A DNA stretch of 61,695 nucleotides from Owenweeksia sp. TMED14 (GTDB taxonomy: Bacteria > Bacteroidota > Bacteroidia > Flavobacteriales > Schleiferiaceae): the NCBI GenBank assembly GCA_949529985.1, contig CATIRS010000022.1, positions 1 through 61,695 of the forward strand. Direction: 5' to 3'. Position 1 is the first letter of the stretch. Every line of letters begins with the position of its first letter. The position numbers were made by a program, and so were the translations under genes. This document shows positions 17,265-27,600 of this stretch, piece by piece. The notes below the pieces were generated by a model. It made no database searches, had not been told where the DNA came from, and saw only the letters and a list, made by a program, of their open reading frames with translations.

Positions 17265-19001
17265 ATGATTAGTGAAATGCTTGATTTAAATGCATATCAA
17301 AAAGCTTTAAATTGGATTAAAGGACCAATTGAAGACCGTGATAAATCAATAATTAAAGACTGGATTAAAAATGACCTGAATATTCTTAATGAGTCGTTTT
17401 ATAAAGATTTAGAATTTGGAACTGGAGGACTTAGAGGAATAATGCGGCTAGGTTCAAACGGCATAAACAAATATACTCTTGGTTTAGCCACTCAAGGTTT
17501 AGCGAATTATCTCAAACTTAAAATACCAAAAAAGTCAAGAGTTGTGATTGCCTATGACTCCCGAAATAATAGTTCTTTTTTCGCAAAAACAGTAGCAGAT
17601 ATTTTAAAAGCAAATAATATAGATGTTTTTTTGTTTTCTGAACTACGACCAACTCCACAATTAAGCTATGCGGTTAGGAGTCTTTCGTGCGATGCAGGAA
17701 TAGTTATAACAGCAAGTCATAATCCAAAAGAATACAATGGCCTTAAGTTCTATTGGTCAGATGGCGGGCAATTAGTTCCTCCCCAAGATAAAGGAATTCT
17801 CTCTTCGGTAAGGAAAGTGGATTTATCAGATATTAAATGGACAAAGGGAAATGGAATCATTAATTATTTAGATTCAAAAATAGATGGAAGCTATCTCGAA
17901 AAGGTTGCTGAACTTTCATTTAACTCAAAAATAAATTCTAATTTAAAACTCGTATTTACATCTCTTCATGGAACTGCAATAACATTGTTACCGAAAGCCC
18001 TAGAATCCTTTGGGTTCAAAAATGTGCATATTCTAGAATCTCAAGCTATCATCGATGGCGATTTCCCAACAATTAAATCACCTAACCCCGAAGAGGCTGA
18101 GGCTTTAATGCTTGCTGTAGAAAAAGCTGAAGAAATAAATGCAGATATGGTTATTGGTTGCGATCCAGATGCCGATCGTGTTGGAATCGCAGTTAGAAAT
18201 AACAAAAATAAATTAATCTTACTTAATGGAAATCAAACTGCTGCAGTTTTATTTGACTATGTATTAAGCCAGAAAAAGACTAATAAAACACTATATGAAA
18301 ATAGCTATGTAGCAACAACAGTAGTTACTTCAACACTATTGGAAGACATCGCGAATTCATATGACGTATCTACTTATATCACTCTTACTGGATTTAAATG
18401 GATAGGAGATTTAATTGCTCGTCTGGAGGCCGATAAACAATTTATAATTGGGGGAGAAGAGTCTTACGGGTATCTGATCGGAGACTTCGTCCGTGATAAG
18501 GACGCTATATCTGCATCGGCTTTAATAGCAGAATCTGCAGCTTGGTACCTAAGCAAAGGAAGTAGCTTCTATAAGCAATTGTTGAATATTTATGCAAAAC
18601 ACAAGTTACACCATGAGTCTCTTTATAGTGTGACAAAAAAAGGACGAGTAGGAGCTGAGGAGATTGAACAGATAATGAATCGACTCCGAAATAATCCGCC
18701 AAAAAAAATAGGAAACACTGTAATTGAAAAAATATTAGATTTCCAAACCAGGTCATCTACTATTTTAGCAACTGGATTGGTTGAGAAAATTGAGCTCCCC
18801 AGGTCCAACGTAATACAATTTCAAATGCTAAACGGAGACAGAATAACAGCTCGCCCTAGCGGAACAGAACCGAAAATTAAATACTATTTTAGTGCAAAAG
18901 GAGACTACTTAAATCTTGAAGAAGTCGACAGCTATGATCGCATGTGCGACACATTAAAAGAAAGAATAGAATCCTATAAAACAATTGTCACCAATTTTTA
19001 A
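17265..19001 (+). CDS. Phosphohexomutase (phosphoglucomutase/phosphomannomutase family)
   Basis: A 578-residue enzyme of the long phosphohexomutase subgroup that interconverts glucose (or mannose) 1- and 6-phosphates. It has the start FGTGGLRGIMRLGSNGINKYT (51-71), the phosphoserine loop ITASHNPKEYNGLKFYWSDGG (S151), the metal loop DPDADRVG, the sugar loop GGEESYGYLIGD and the phosphate loop RPSGTEPKIKYYFS. Length and the FYWSDGGQ stretch separate it from the GlmM-type gene at 1560-2969. No clear -7 element was seen upstream. It is followed nine bases later by the TlpA-like gene. Confidence 0.93.
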   Translation: MISEMLDLNAYQKALNWIKGPIEDRDKSIIKDWIKNDLNILNESFYKDLEFGTGGLRGIMRLGSNGINKYTLGLATQGLANYLKLKIPKKSRVVIAYDSRNNSSFFAKTVADILKANNIDVFLFSELRPTPQLSYAVRSLSCDAGIVITASHNPKEYNGLKFYWSDGGQLVPPQDKGILSSVRKVDLSDIKWTKGNGIINYLDSKIDGSYLEKVAELSFNSKINSNLKLVFTSLHGTAITLLPKALESFGFKNVHILESQAIIDGDFPTIKSPNPEEAEALMLAVEKAEEINADMVIGCDPDADRVGIAVRNNKNKLILLNGNQTAAVLFDYVLSQKKTNKTLYENSYVATTVVTSTLLEDIANSYDVSTYITLTGFKWIGDLIARLEADKQFIIGGEESYGYLIGDFVRDKDAISASALIAESAAWYLSKGSSFYKQLLNIYAKHKLHHESLYSVTKKGRVGAEEIEQIMNRLRNNPPKKIGNTVIEKILDFQTRSSTILATGLVEKIELPRSNVIQFQMLNGDRITARPSGTEPKIKYYFSAKGDYLNLEEVDSYDRMCDTLKERIESYKTIVTNF

Positions 19002-19010
19002 AAAAATTAA

Positions 19011-20330
19011 ATGCATACCTCGAATATGAGTCGAAATTATTTTCTAGTAGGATTCTCATTTCTTATAACGGTATGCATAATATTCTACCTCTTTAATATG
19101 CATAAATCAACTTCGAAGACTCAACCAAAAACATGGAATGCAGAGATCAAATTCAGTAGTAATCATAGTTTGTATTTCCAGCTTAAAACAAAATCAAATG
19201 ATGAAAGACCTTCAGAGATATCAGAATTAAGTATTCTTAATGGAGATGAGTCTATAAAATTACAATACACTGGTTTTGACGAAGAAAATAAAATTAGAAT
19301 ATGGCAATTCCCATTCCAATCTGAACTGCATTTAAATCAAGGAAATAAAACTGGATATTTTATAAAGTCAGAGACCGGAGAAAGCTTCCCATTTAACGCC
19401 AAACCATCATACACGGGATTAGATAACAAAGAAAGATCCAACCGGTTTCCATTTAAAAAACTTGACATACCCTCCTCTAAAATCGAATATGAATTATCAA
19501 ATCGATTTGCCCTCACAATGAAATCTAATTCGGAGAATCCTAAATTTGCAATCGGTGAATTTTATATCGACTCCAATTCAAATGAATATCGTGGCTCGAT
19601 ACTTACCGAAACCGGTGATTATCGTTATCTCGCTGGAAACAGATACGGAAATGAACTCTATTTAAGCACCTTTGATGGCGTTCATGGTTACACTTTTAAT
19701 ATTCACATTAACGAAGATGGAAGTATCTCAGGACAACATTATAGCGGATCCAATTATTCAGAACAATTTGAAGGAGTTCCTGATTCATTAGGAGCTCTAA
19801 GAAACCCATACTTTATAACATCACCGGGCAAAGACGCTTCAATAAGTCTAAAATTGCCCGAATATGAAACAGGTATTATAAAAACAATCCTGACCGGAAA
19901 AGGCAAGGTGACGCTGATTCAAATTATGGGATCATGGTGCCCTAATTGTCTTGATGAGTCTATTTTTTTTAAAGAACTTTCAGCATATGAAAATTTAGAG
20001 ATTTATGCGCTGGCATTTGAACGAAGTTCAGATCGTAAATCCTCAATTTCGGCCATCAAGCGTGTAGTAGATTATTTAGATCTACCCTACCCTGTTCTTT
20101 TCGCAGGAAAAGCAGAAAAGGGTGCTGTAGAGAGATTATTGCCAATTAAAGATTTTATTTCATACCCAACCTATCTATTATATGACAAAGAAGGGGGGCT
20201 AGTGGAAATTCATGCTGGGTTTTCTGGACCAGCCACCAGAGGTTACAAAGAATTTACTCAAAAAACACATCATAAAATTCAAAATTTATTAAATCAAAAA
20301 TTTGTCCAAACAAGTAATGTTAAGAAATAA
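19011..20330 (+). CDS. TlpA-like thioredoxin-fold protein, membrane anchored
   Basis: A 439-residue protein with one N-terminal membrane helix (YFLVGFSFLITVCIIFYLF), a beta-rich middle region of about 250 residues with no recognised family, and a C-terminal thioredoxin fold. The redox motif is GSWCPNCLDE, C310 and C313, followed by a cis-proline region near FISYPTYLLYD. It should act outside the cytoplasmic membrane on disulfides, for example in cytochrome maturation or oxidative repair. An internal ATG at 19026 is an equally possible start. The YkgJ-type gene overlaps its 3' end. Confidence 0.85.
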   Translation: MHTSNMSRNYFLVGFSFLITVCIIFYLFNMHKSTSKTQPKTWNAEIKFSSNHSLYFQLKTKSNDERPSEISELSILNGDESIKLQYTGFDEENKIRIWQFPFQSELHLNQGNKTGYFIKSETGESFPFNAKPSYTGLDNKERSNRFPFKKLDIPSSKIEYELSNRFALTMKSNSENPKFAIGEFYIDSNSNEYRGSILTETGDYRYLAGNRYGNELYLSTFDGVHGYTFNIHINEDGSISGQHYSGSNYSEQFEGVPDSLGALRNPYFITSPGKDASISLKLPEYETGIIKTILTGKGKVTLIQIMGSWCPNCLDESIFFKELSAYENLEIYALAFERSSDRKSSISAIKRVVDYLDLPYPVLFAGKAEKGAVERLLPIKDFISYPTYLLYDKEGGLVEIHAGFSGPATRGYKEFTQKTHHKIQNLLNQKFVQTSNVKK

Positions 20331-20799
20331 ACTCTTTCAAAAACTAAAAAACCGGACACCTAAAAACCTAGATAAGGTTATTCACGAATTTCACGATGAC
20401 GCTTTTAAAAAAATTAGCTGTCTAGATTGTGCTAACTGTTGCAAAACTACTGGACCACTTTGGACAAAAAGAGATAGGGAAAGAGTTGCAAAGCATTTGA
20501 GACTAGAGACTTCTATTTTTGAAAATTCTTACCTAAGAATAGATGAAGACAGAGACTACGTATTGAAGGAGCTTCCATGCCCGTTTTTAGAAAATGACAA
20601 CCAATGTTCAATATATGACGTTCGGCCAAAAGCATGTGCTGAATATCCCCATACAAACCGGCCAAAACAGCATAAAATCCTTCATTTAACTCAAGTTAAC
20701 GCAGATATTTGTCCAGCAGTGGAAAACATAGTTGAAAGAATGGAGTCTATATATTCAAAAAACGCAAAGAAAGGACCCAAGAAAGAATTAAGACAATAA
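20317..20799 (+). CDS. YkgJ-family cysteine-cluster protein
   Basis: A 160-residue protein with the cysteine pattern CLDCANCCKTTGPLWT, then CPFLENDNQCSIYDVRPKACAEYP, which defines the YkgJ (zinc/iron-chelating) family. It is probably cytoplasmic and may bind a metal or Fe-S cluster; the physiological role is unknown. The ATG at 20317 is preferred over an in-frame TTG five codons upstream. It overlaps the TlpA-like stop by 14 bases, and its own 3' end overlaps the convergent symporter gene by 53 bases. Confidence 0.88.
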   Translation: MLRNKLFQKLKNRTPKNLDKVIHEFHDDAFKKISCLDCANCCKTTGPLWTKRDRERVAKHLRLETSIFENSYLRIDEDRDYVLKELPCPFLENDNQCSIYDVRPKACAEYPHTNRPKQHKILHLTQVNADICPAVENIVERMESIYSKNAKKGPKKELRQ

Positions 20800-22444
20800 G
20801 ACAACCAATAAGGTTGTACCATAAATATCCTAATTGTATAAAATCAAATACATTTAGAAAATGTAAGCCCAAAACAAATACTTGAGAAACTAAGCCGCCT
20901 ATGAACACGGCATTTCTCCTTAGTTTAGGAAATAACCATGCACAAGAAAACAATCCCAGCATAGGACCATAAAATAGAGAACCAATAATATTAACTAATT
21001 GAATTAGATTTTCTGACAGGGATGCACTAAGAGCAACGACTAATGCAACAACTCCCCAAAGAGAAGTCAATAATCTTGAAGCAAAAACTGTCGTTTCCTG
21101 TGTCCAGCCAAAAGCTTCCTTAAAGTCAACGATAGAGGTTGCAGATAGAGCATTCAATTCAGCACTACAACTAGACATTGCACCGGAAAGAATAACTGCT
21201 AGCAGTAAACCTAAAACCCCAACTGGGAGACTTTTTATTGCCCACCCTAGAAAAACATAATCGGTGTCCTTAGTCTCTAGACCAGGAAAATTATTTAAGA
21301 TCAATGAAGTGGCCTGGCTCTTCAAAGAATCACGCTTATGATCTAGTATTTGCAATTGAGACCTATAGCTATGTTGAGACATAGAAGTATTTGAAGAAAA
21401 AGCAAGCGCAGATATTCTTCTTTTGATTATCATACTATCCCATGATTTCTTAAGTTGGTTTGACTCTGATGAATTAATTTTTTCCCACTTCGAGTTAACG
21501 GATGGATTATGCCATAATGGCTCATCTTTAAAATGCATAGTGGTAAATAATAATAAACCCAGTCCAAGTATAAATAATTGCATTGGAATCTTTATTAAAG
21601 CTGTGAATCCCATACCAATTCTAATTTCCCGCATACTTTTCCCGCCAAGGTATCGACCTACTTGACTTTGATCAGTTCCAAAGTAAGCCATTGCTAAAAA
21701 GAACCCACCCGCAAGCCCAGACCAAACGGTATACCTACTAGAAGGATCTATCGACCAATCGAGTATCTGCGTTCGGTTATAAACGTCCATCAAAGCCCAA
21801 GATTGAGTCAAACCGACATTTGTCGGCAGCTCGTAAAGCAAAACAAAACCTGACGCAAAAAGCCCACAGAAAACGACTAACATTTGAAAAGATTGCGTAA
21901 CCCCTACAGCCTTGTATCCTCCAAAAACAGTATAAATAATAACAACTGCTCCAGTAATGAGAATTGTCAAATTTAGATTCCATCCAAAAACTGCTGAAAG
22001 AACAATAGCAGGCGCGTACAATGTGATACCAGCAGATAAACTTCTTGAAAGCAAGAATAAGCTGGCTGCCAACCAACGGACTTTACTACCGAATATTCTG
22101 TAGAGAAATGAATAAGCAGTCAAAACGCCTGAATTTATATATCTAGGAACTATAAATAATGCAATAATTAATAAAGCTACAGGCATGCCAAAATAAAATT
22201 GGACAAACCTTAGGCCATCTGAAAAGCCCTGACCAGGTGTCGATATAAATGTAATTGCAGAGGCTTGTGTAGCTATTATTCCTAGACCTATTGTTATCCA
22301 ATGGCTGTCTTTTTTACCAATAAGAAATTCGTTCCCAGAAGTCTTTTTACGTGTTTTCCAGATACCAACGCCAACTATAGTGCCTAGAGTTCCGAGAAGT
22401 GTAACCCAATCAATAGATGACAAATTACTTCCCATGCCCGACAA
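20747..22444 (-). CDS. Sodium:solute symporter family transporter (associated with PIG-L gene)
   Basis: A 565-residue polytopic transporter of the SSS family with about 13 membrane helices. Recognisable parts include ASAITFISTPGQGFSDGLRFVQFYFGMPVALLI, FGGYKAVGVTQSFQMLVVF, GGFFLAMAYFGTDQSQVGRYLGGKSMREIRIG and AVILSGAMSSCSAELNALSATSIVDF. A loop of roughly 95 residues (about 300-395) between two helices is longer than usual. It overlaps the PIG-L deacetylase stop by up to 20 bases, so the pair is almost certainly coupled, and the substrate may be an amino sugar or related compound handled by that enzyme. Starts at 22444 or 22435 are both possible. Confidence 0.9.
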   Translation of the reverse strand: MSGMGSNLSSIDWVTLLGTLGTIVGVGIWKTRKKTSGNEFLIGKKDSHWITIGLGIIATQASAITFISTPGQGFSDGLRFVQFYFGMPVALLIIALFIVPRYINSGVLTAYSFLYRIFGSKVRWLAASLFLLSRSLSAGITLYAPAIVLSAVFGWNLNLTILITGAVVIIYTVFGGYKAVGVTQSFQMLVVFCGLFASGFVLLYELPTNVGLTQSWALMDVYNRTQILDWSIDPSSRYTVWSGLAGGFFLAMAYFGTDQSQVGRYLGGKSMREIRIGMGFTALIKIPMQLFILGLGLLLFTTMHFKDEPLWHNPSVNSKWEKINSSESNQLKKSWDSMIIKRRISALAFSSNTSMSQHSYRSQLQILDHKRDSLKSQATSLILNNFPGLETKDTDYVFLGWAIKSLPVGVLGLLLAVILSGAMSSCSAELNALSATSIVDFKEAFGWTQETTVFASRLLTSLWGVVALVVALSASLSENLIQLVNIIGSLFYGPMLGLFSCAWLFPKLRRNAVFIGGLVSQVFVLGLHFLNVFDFIQLGYLWYNLIGCLIVLILSWVLSLRFLNI

Positions 22445-24617
22445 GATTTGCTAAAATTCGATATGCACCAGGAACTCCTTCTCTCCATTGCCGAAAAAGT
22501 GATAGACTGCAATATGTAACTGTTCCTTTACCATAATTCGCAGCAAGCCAAACACCTTTTTTCTCATCCTCACCAGGGTCATTCCAAGAAATTAATGGCA
22601 CGAATGATGAGTCCCATGAATCAGCAAAATAAAGTCCCCTTTCTTGAACCCAACCAGCAAAATCTTTTTCACTCAAGCGATTTGGAGAATTCATTTGTAT
22701 ATGATCTGTTGAAAGAAACTTAGGAGACACCTCTTCAACTGTTACTCTATTTCGACTTAAGTGAAACTGAATTGGACCAAATTCTTCCATCACCTTATCT
22801 CTACTAGCAGTGTTGTACTGCATTACTAAACGACCTCCTGATTTGACATAATCACTAATTATTGAATGAGCAGATGACAATCCTTTATTTACATTAAATC
22901 CACGAATTCCGATGACTATTGCGTCTAAATCAGTCAATTGATTTGCTGTTAAAATGTCAGTATCAAGTTCAATCACATCAATACCCATCTGCTCCATTGC
23001 CATAGGCGTATCATCTCCGACCCCCTTAATATACCCAACTTTTAGAGATGGCAATTTCATTGGAATGTATCTTATTTGTAAAGCTCCATCTAGCCAGACT
23101 TCCTGATGAGGAATATGGTCATAACGAAGCTTAACAGCTCTTTTTAATTTCAATCCGTTAGATTCATCTAGCACGACAAGCTCTCCAAGCTGAGCATTTT
23201 GATTCGGTCTGAGATACATTTTGAGATGCGAAACATTTTGACCAGGTGAAAAATTTAAAATATTATCTTTCAAGTTTTCGATCTTTATATCCCATCCCTT
23301 TGGAGCTTCAAATCTCAATTTTACCGTCTTTTCGATACCCCAGCGGAAGACCGAAATATCTAACTCCCGTTTGACTTTATCTACAAAAACAAGACAAGGC
23401 ATTTCATAATCAACACTGAATGAATTTGCCTTTTGAACTGGTCTACGGACTTCCCCTTTCACACGATCAGAAGTGACATGATTTGGCCACAATGTTAAAA
23501 TATTCTCGACACCTGAATCTTCATTAAGAAATAAAATATTCTTTTTTTCAAGAGTTATTAATTCGATAGGAATAATTATTTTTTTTCCAATTTCTAATTT
23601 CGTTTTTTCAAATAAATACCCGCCATCGGAATCCATAATGGCAAAGCTGAAATTTATATCTGATTCAAGACAAATATGAATTTCAGAATCAAGAGTCTCT
23701 CCATCAATAAAATAGGGGCTATCTGCCCTAAAATCAACATAAACACCCTCTAAATTTACCAAATCTGATTGTGCTGTTTTTTTAACATCTTTTGACCAGT
23801 TAATCGGCTCGCCAGCCAATAATTGAAGATATTCATTCCGAAACCCTCGGTCTATAAAACCAGCAAATCCCTGGGATTTATGCATCCCTCTGGCGCGTGT
23901 TCCTATTTCCAGAGAAGATTTACCGATTTCAGGTATAAATCCACCGATTTTTATCATTTTCATAGAATCATTAGATAAACTTCTATCGAGATCATCCATC
24001 CACCAAGAGGATGTATTCCAATAGACAGCTTTTGGGAAATAACCATTCGTGTTTGACTTTGACCTAATTCTGTCGAATGCTTTAATGGCTAAAATTGCAG
24101 AAGCAGTATGATGGCCGTGACCAGCGCGCTCATCAGGAGGAAAGCGCGTAACAATAATATCTGGCTGAAATTCAGATATAACAAATTCAATCCGATTTAA
24201 TACTTTCTCTTCATCCCACTTTTCTAAAGTTTCATTTACAGACTTTGAATAGCCAAAATCGATAGCTCCTCCAAAATACTGTTTAGCCCCATCAAGTTTC
24301 CTTGCGGCAAGAAGTTCATTTGAACGAATAACACCCAGTGACTTTCCCAATTCAGGACCAATCATGTTTTGTCCACCTTCACCCCTAGTTAAGCTCAGGT
24401 ATGCAACTTCATACCCGTCATACTTAGACCAATGAGCTATTAATCTTGTATTCTCGTCATCGGGATGTGCTGCTAAATATAAAATTTTTAGGCCCGAAGA
24501 TCTTTTCGACAATTGGAACTCACCATCTGATGGAGAAAAATATTGTCCCGGTATTTGACAAAATATTGATTGAGAAAAAATAATGAATGTTAAAAGATTC
24601 AAAGCAGTTCGTATCAT
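22425..24617 (-). CDS. Secreted PIG-L/LmbE-family deacetylase
   Basis: A 730-residue protein with signal peptide MIRTALNLLTFIIFSQSIFCQ. It has an N-terminal PIG-L de-N-acetylase domain: the zinc motif AAHPDDE at residues 49-55, YLSLTRGEGGQNMIG, FPPDERAGHGHHTASAI. A long C-terminal part is beta-rich and ends in a ThuA- or glutamine amidotransferase-like fold (LDAIVIGIRGFNVNKGL, GGRLVMQYN, KKGVWLAANYGKGTVTYCSL). The family removes N-acetyl groups from sugars or similar amides. The export signal and the coupled SSS symporter suggest periplasmic deacetylation followed by uptake, which is inference. It is divergent from the S8 protease gene, 39 bases away. Confidence 0.88.
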   Translation of the reverse strand: MIRTALNLLTFIIFSQSIFCQIPGQYFSPSDGEFQLSKRSSGLKILYLAAHPDDENTRLIAHWSKYDGYEVAYLSLTRGEGGQNMIGPELGKSLGVIRSNELLAARKLDGAKQYFGGAIDFGYSKSVNETLEKWDEEKVLNRIEFVISEFQPDIIVTRFPPDERAGHGHHTASAILAIKAFDRIRSKSNTNGYFPKAVYWNTSSWWMDDLDRSLSNDSMKMIKIGGFIPEIGKSSLEIGTRARGMHKSQGFAGFIDRGFRNEYLQLLAGEPINWSKDVKKTAQSDLVNLEGVYVDFRADSPYFIDGETLDSEIHICLESDINFSFAIMDSDGGYLFEKTKLEIGKKIIIPIELITLEKKNILFLNEDSGVENILTLWPNHVTSDRVKGEVRRPVQKANSFSVDYEMPCLVFVDKVKRELDISVFRWGIEKTVKLRFEAPKGWDIKIENLKDNILNFSPGQNVSHLKMYLRPNQNAQLGELVVLDESNGLKLKRAVKLRYDHIPHQEVWLDGALQIRYIPMKLPSLKVGYIKGVGDDTPMAMEQMGIDVIELDTDILTANQLTDLDAIVIGIRGFNVNKGLSSAHSIISDYVKSGGRLVMQYNTASRDKVMEEFGPIQFHLSRNRVTVEEVSPKFLSTDHIQMNSPNRLSEKDFAGWVQERGLYFADSWDSSFVPLISWNDPGEDEKKGVWLAANYGKGTVTYCSLSLFRQWREGVPGAYRILANLVGHGK

Positions 24618-24656
24618 ATCTTAGTACTTCATTAATTTTTTTGAAAAATTGCTACT

Positions 24657-27600
24657 GTGAATAAAATAATTACATTCCTTTTTTTTGGCCTAACATTTTC
24701 CATTCAAGCTCAAAACTCTTCAATTGAACCATTAAATATTAATAACTCCCGAGTTCTTTTTCAATCTGGAAAATACTCATTGCCTTCACTGTCCGAAATT
24801 ACAATTAAGACAGTCAATAAATCAGAAAGAAATTTAGATTTTGTAGTCAGGGTCATCTCCACTTTAAATCCATTAAACAAGCAGTCATGGTTTAAACTTG
24901 AAAAATTAGGAATCACTAATCTTGGCTACTTACCTATCAATTCATACTTAATATTGATGCCGAGAATGAATAGCCAAATTTATCAAGAACTAGAAAAAAA
25001 TGGCATCACAGGTTTCGGTCCTCTTTTACCTGAAATGAAACTATCTGAGCAGTTAGCAAGTGGAAATGTTCCGGAATACATTTGGGTAGGAACCAAGTGG
25101 GAAATATACATAGAAGGTGTTCCATTAATAGACTGGTCTAGTCTTAACAATATTTTCGAAGAACTAAAAATAAATGTTCTTGGCCAAGAGTTTGAAGGGT
25201 TGCGGTTACTCATTTCACCTGAAAAATTAAATGAGTTGGCAAAGCATCCGTTGATTACATATATACAGCAAAAAGAAGCACCTGCTGAAACAGAGAACAA
25301 AATCGGAATTAAAAACCATCGATCAAACTCACTAAGAGTGCCATATTCTGGAGGACGTAATTATGACGGGAATGGTATAGTGATTGGCCATGGTGATGAC
25401 GGCGATATTCAACCGCACATCGATTTCACGGGCAGAGTTCTTGCAAATAAATCAAGCCCTTCATACGGCGCGCATGGTGATCATGTTGCCGGAACGATAA
25501 TGGGTGGCGGAAACTTAGATCCAGATGGTGAAGGGCAAGCTCCAGGTTCTCAATTAGTTTATTATGATTATCCAGATAATCTTAATGATATCGATACTGA
25601 CTACAACTTATATGGAATAAGAGTTACTGCATCATCATACTCCAATGGTTGTAACGCTGGCTATACAGCTTTTACTAGGCAGGTAGACCAAGATGCATTT
25701 CAGAACCCAAGCCTGACCCATGTATTTTCAGCCGGAAACAACGGAAATTCCGATTGCAATTATGGAGCAGGGTCAGGATGGGGCAATATTACAGGTGGCC
25801 ATAAGCAAGGTAAAAATGTTATTGCAACCGCTAATGTTACGGGCTCCGATCTCATTGCTGGCTCAAGCAGTCGAGGACCGGCATACGATGGACGTATTAA
25901 GCCAGACATCGCAGCACTCGGAACGAATGTATTCTCTTGTCTCGCTCCTAACGATTACCGATCTATTACTGGAACTTCCATGGCGTGTCCAGGAATTGCA
26001 GGAGTAATGGCACAACTTTATGATGCTTATCGTCAAAATAATAACGGGGCAGACCCTCATGGTGGATTGATGCGTTCTTTGTTGACTAACAATGCAGACG
26101 ACCTCGGGAATCCAGGTCCTGATTTTAAATATGGTTACGGAAGAGTAAATGGCCTGAGATCTGTAAAAGCAATTGAAAATGGATGGCATATTCAAGACAG
26201 TGTAGCTCAAGGAGAAGTTGATACAATTAATATTATAGTTCCAGCAGGTATAGCGCAGCTGAGAGTAATGCTACATTGGACAGACCCTCAGGCTACAGTA
26301 AATGCAGGACGTGCATTGGTGAATGACCTCAACGGAACCCTCAAGCTAGATGCCTCAATATGGCTGCCATGGGTTCTGGACCCTACTCCAAATTCTACAG
26401 CTCTAAATTCCAACGCTGTTAGAGCTATTGATAGTTTGAATAATTCAGAACAATTCACTATTTCTCAACCGAATAATGGGACATACAAATTAATCGTAAA
26501 TGGAAATTCTATTCCCGTTGGGCCTCAGAAATATTGGGTAACATGGACATTAGTAAATAACGAAATAGAACTAACATATCCCATAGGCGGAGAAGTCATT
26601 CCTCCTCTTACAACAATACCCGTTCGGTGGGATGCTCCTGAAGGAACTGGAACATTCAACCTAGAGTATAGTAACAACGGCGGTAATTCATTTACTCAAT
26701 TTGCAACTGCTGCTGCTTCTAGCCGTCAAGCAAATTTTTTAACACCAAATGGCGCCGGTGATAGTTTAATGATCCAAATTACACGAGGTAATCAATCTGA
26801 TATGACTGATATGACTTTAGGACTAATTGGTTATCCTGGAAATCTTCAGCTGAATTGGGCATGTCCAGACTCTTTTAATGTTAGTTGGAATCCCGTCAAT
26901 AATGCTTCTGGTTATGTTATTTACTTATTAGGCCAAAAATATATGGATTCTGTAGACACAGAATATGGAACATCTTACACTTTTTACAATATTAATCCGA
27001 CATTGACAAAATGGTGGAGTGTTGCTGCGTTAACCCCTGGAGGAAGAGCAGGCAAAAGAGCTGTAGCTATGGAAAAAGTACCAGGAACTCAAGGCTGCGT
27101 AACCAATAACGATGTGCGCCTAGCGTCAGTCATGAGTCCTTCAGATAATATTCCAGACTGTCAAAACACAGCGGGATTACCAGTCTCAATTTTAATTGAA
27201 AATGGAGGTATAGACTCCGTGTTTAATGTTCCAGTAGCCTATCAATTTGGAAGTAATTCGATAATCAGAGATACAGCCCAAGTAATACTCGGCTCCACAA
27301 ATACTCATTTATTCACATTTAATACAACAGTGAATGCTAGTTCTACAGGATCTTATTCCATAAAAATATGGACTGAATCTTTAGTGGATCAAAATAGATG
27401 GAACGATACTCTAATTTCACTCTTTAACATTGTTCAATCTGACTCTACATATAGCTTGCCCTATAGTCAGGATTTTGATAGCTTCTCTAATTGTGGAACC
27501 TCTACTAATTGCGCCTCCACCGTTTGTAACCTTTCTGGACATATGACGAATTTTATTAATGGTATCGAGGATGATATTGATTGGAGAACAAATTCTGGCG

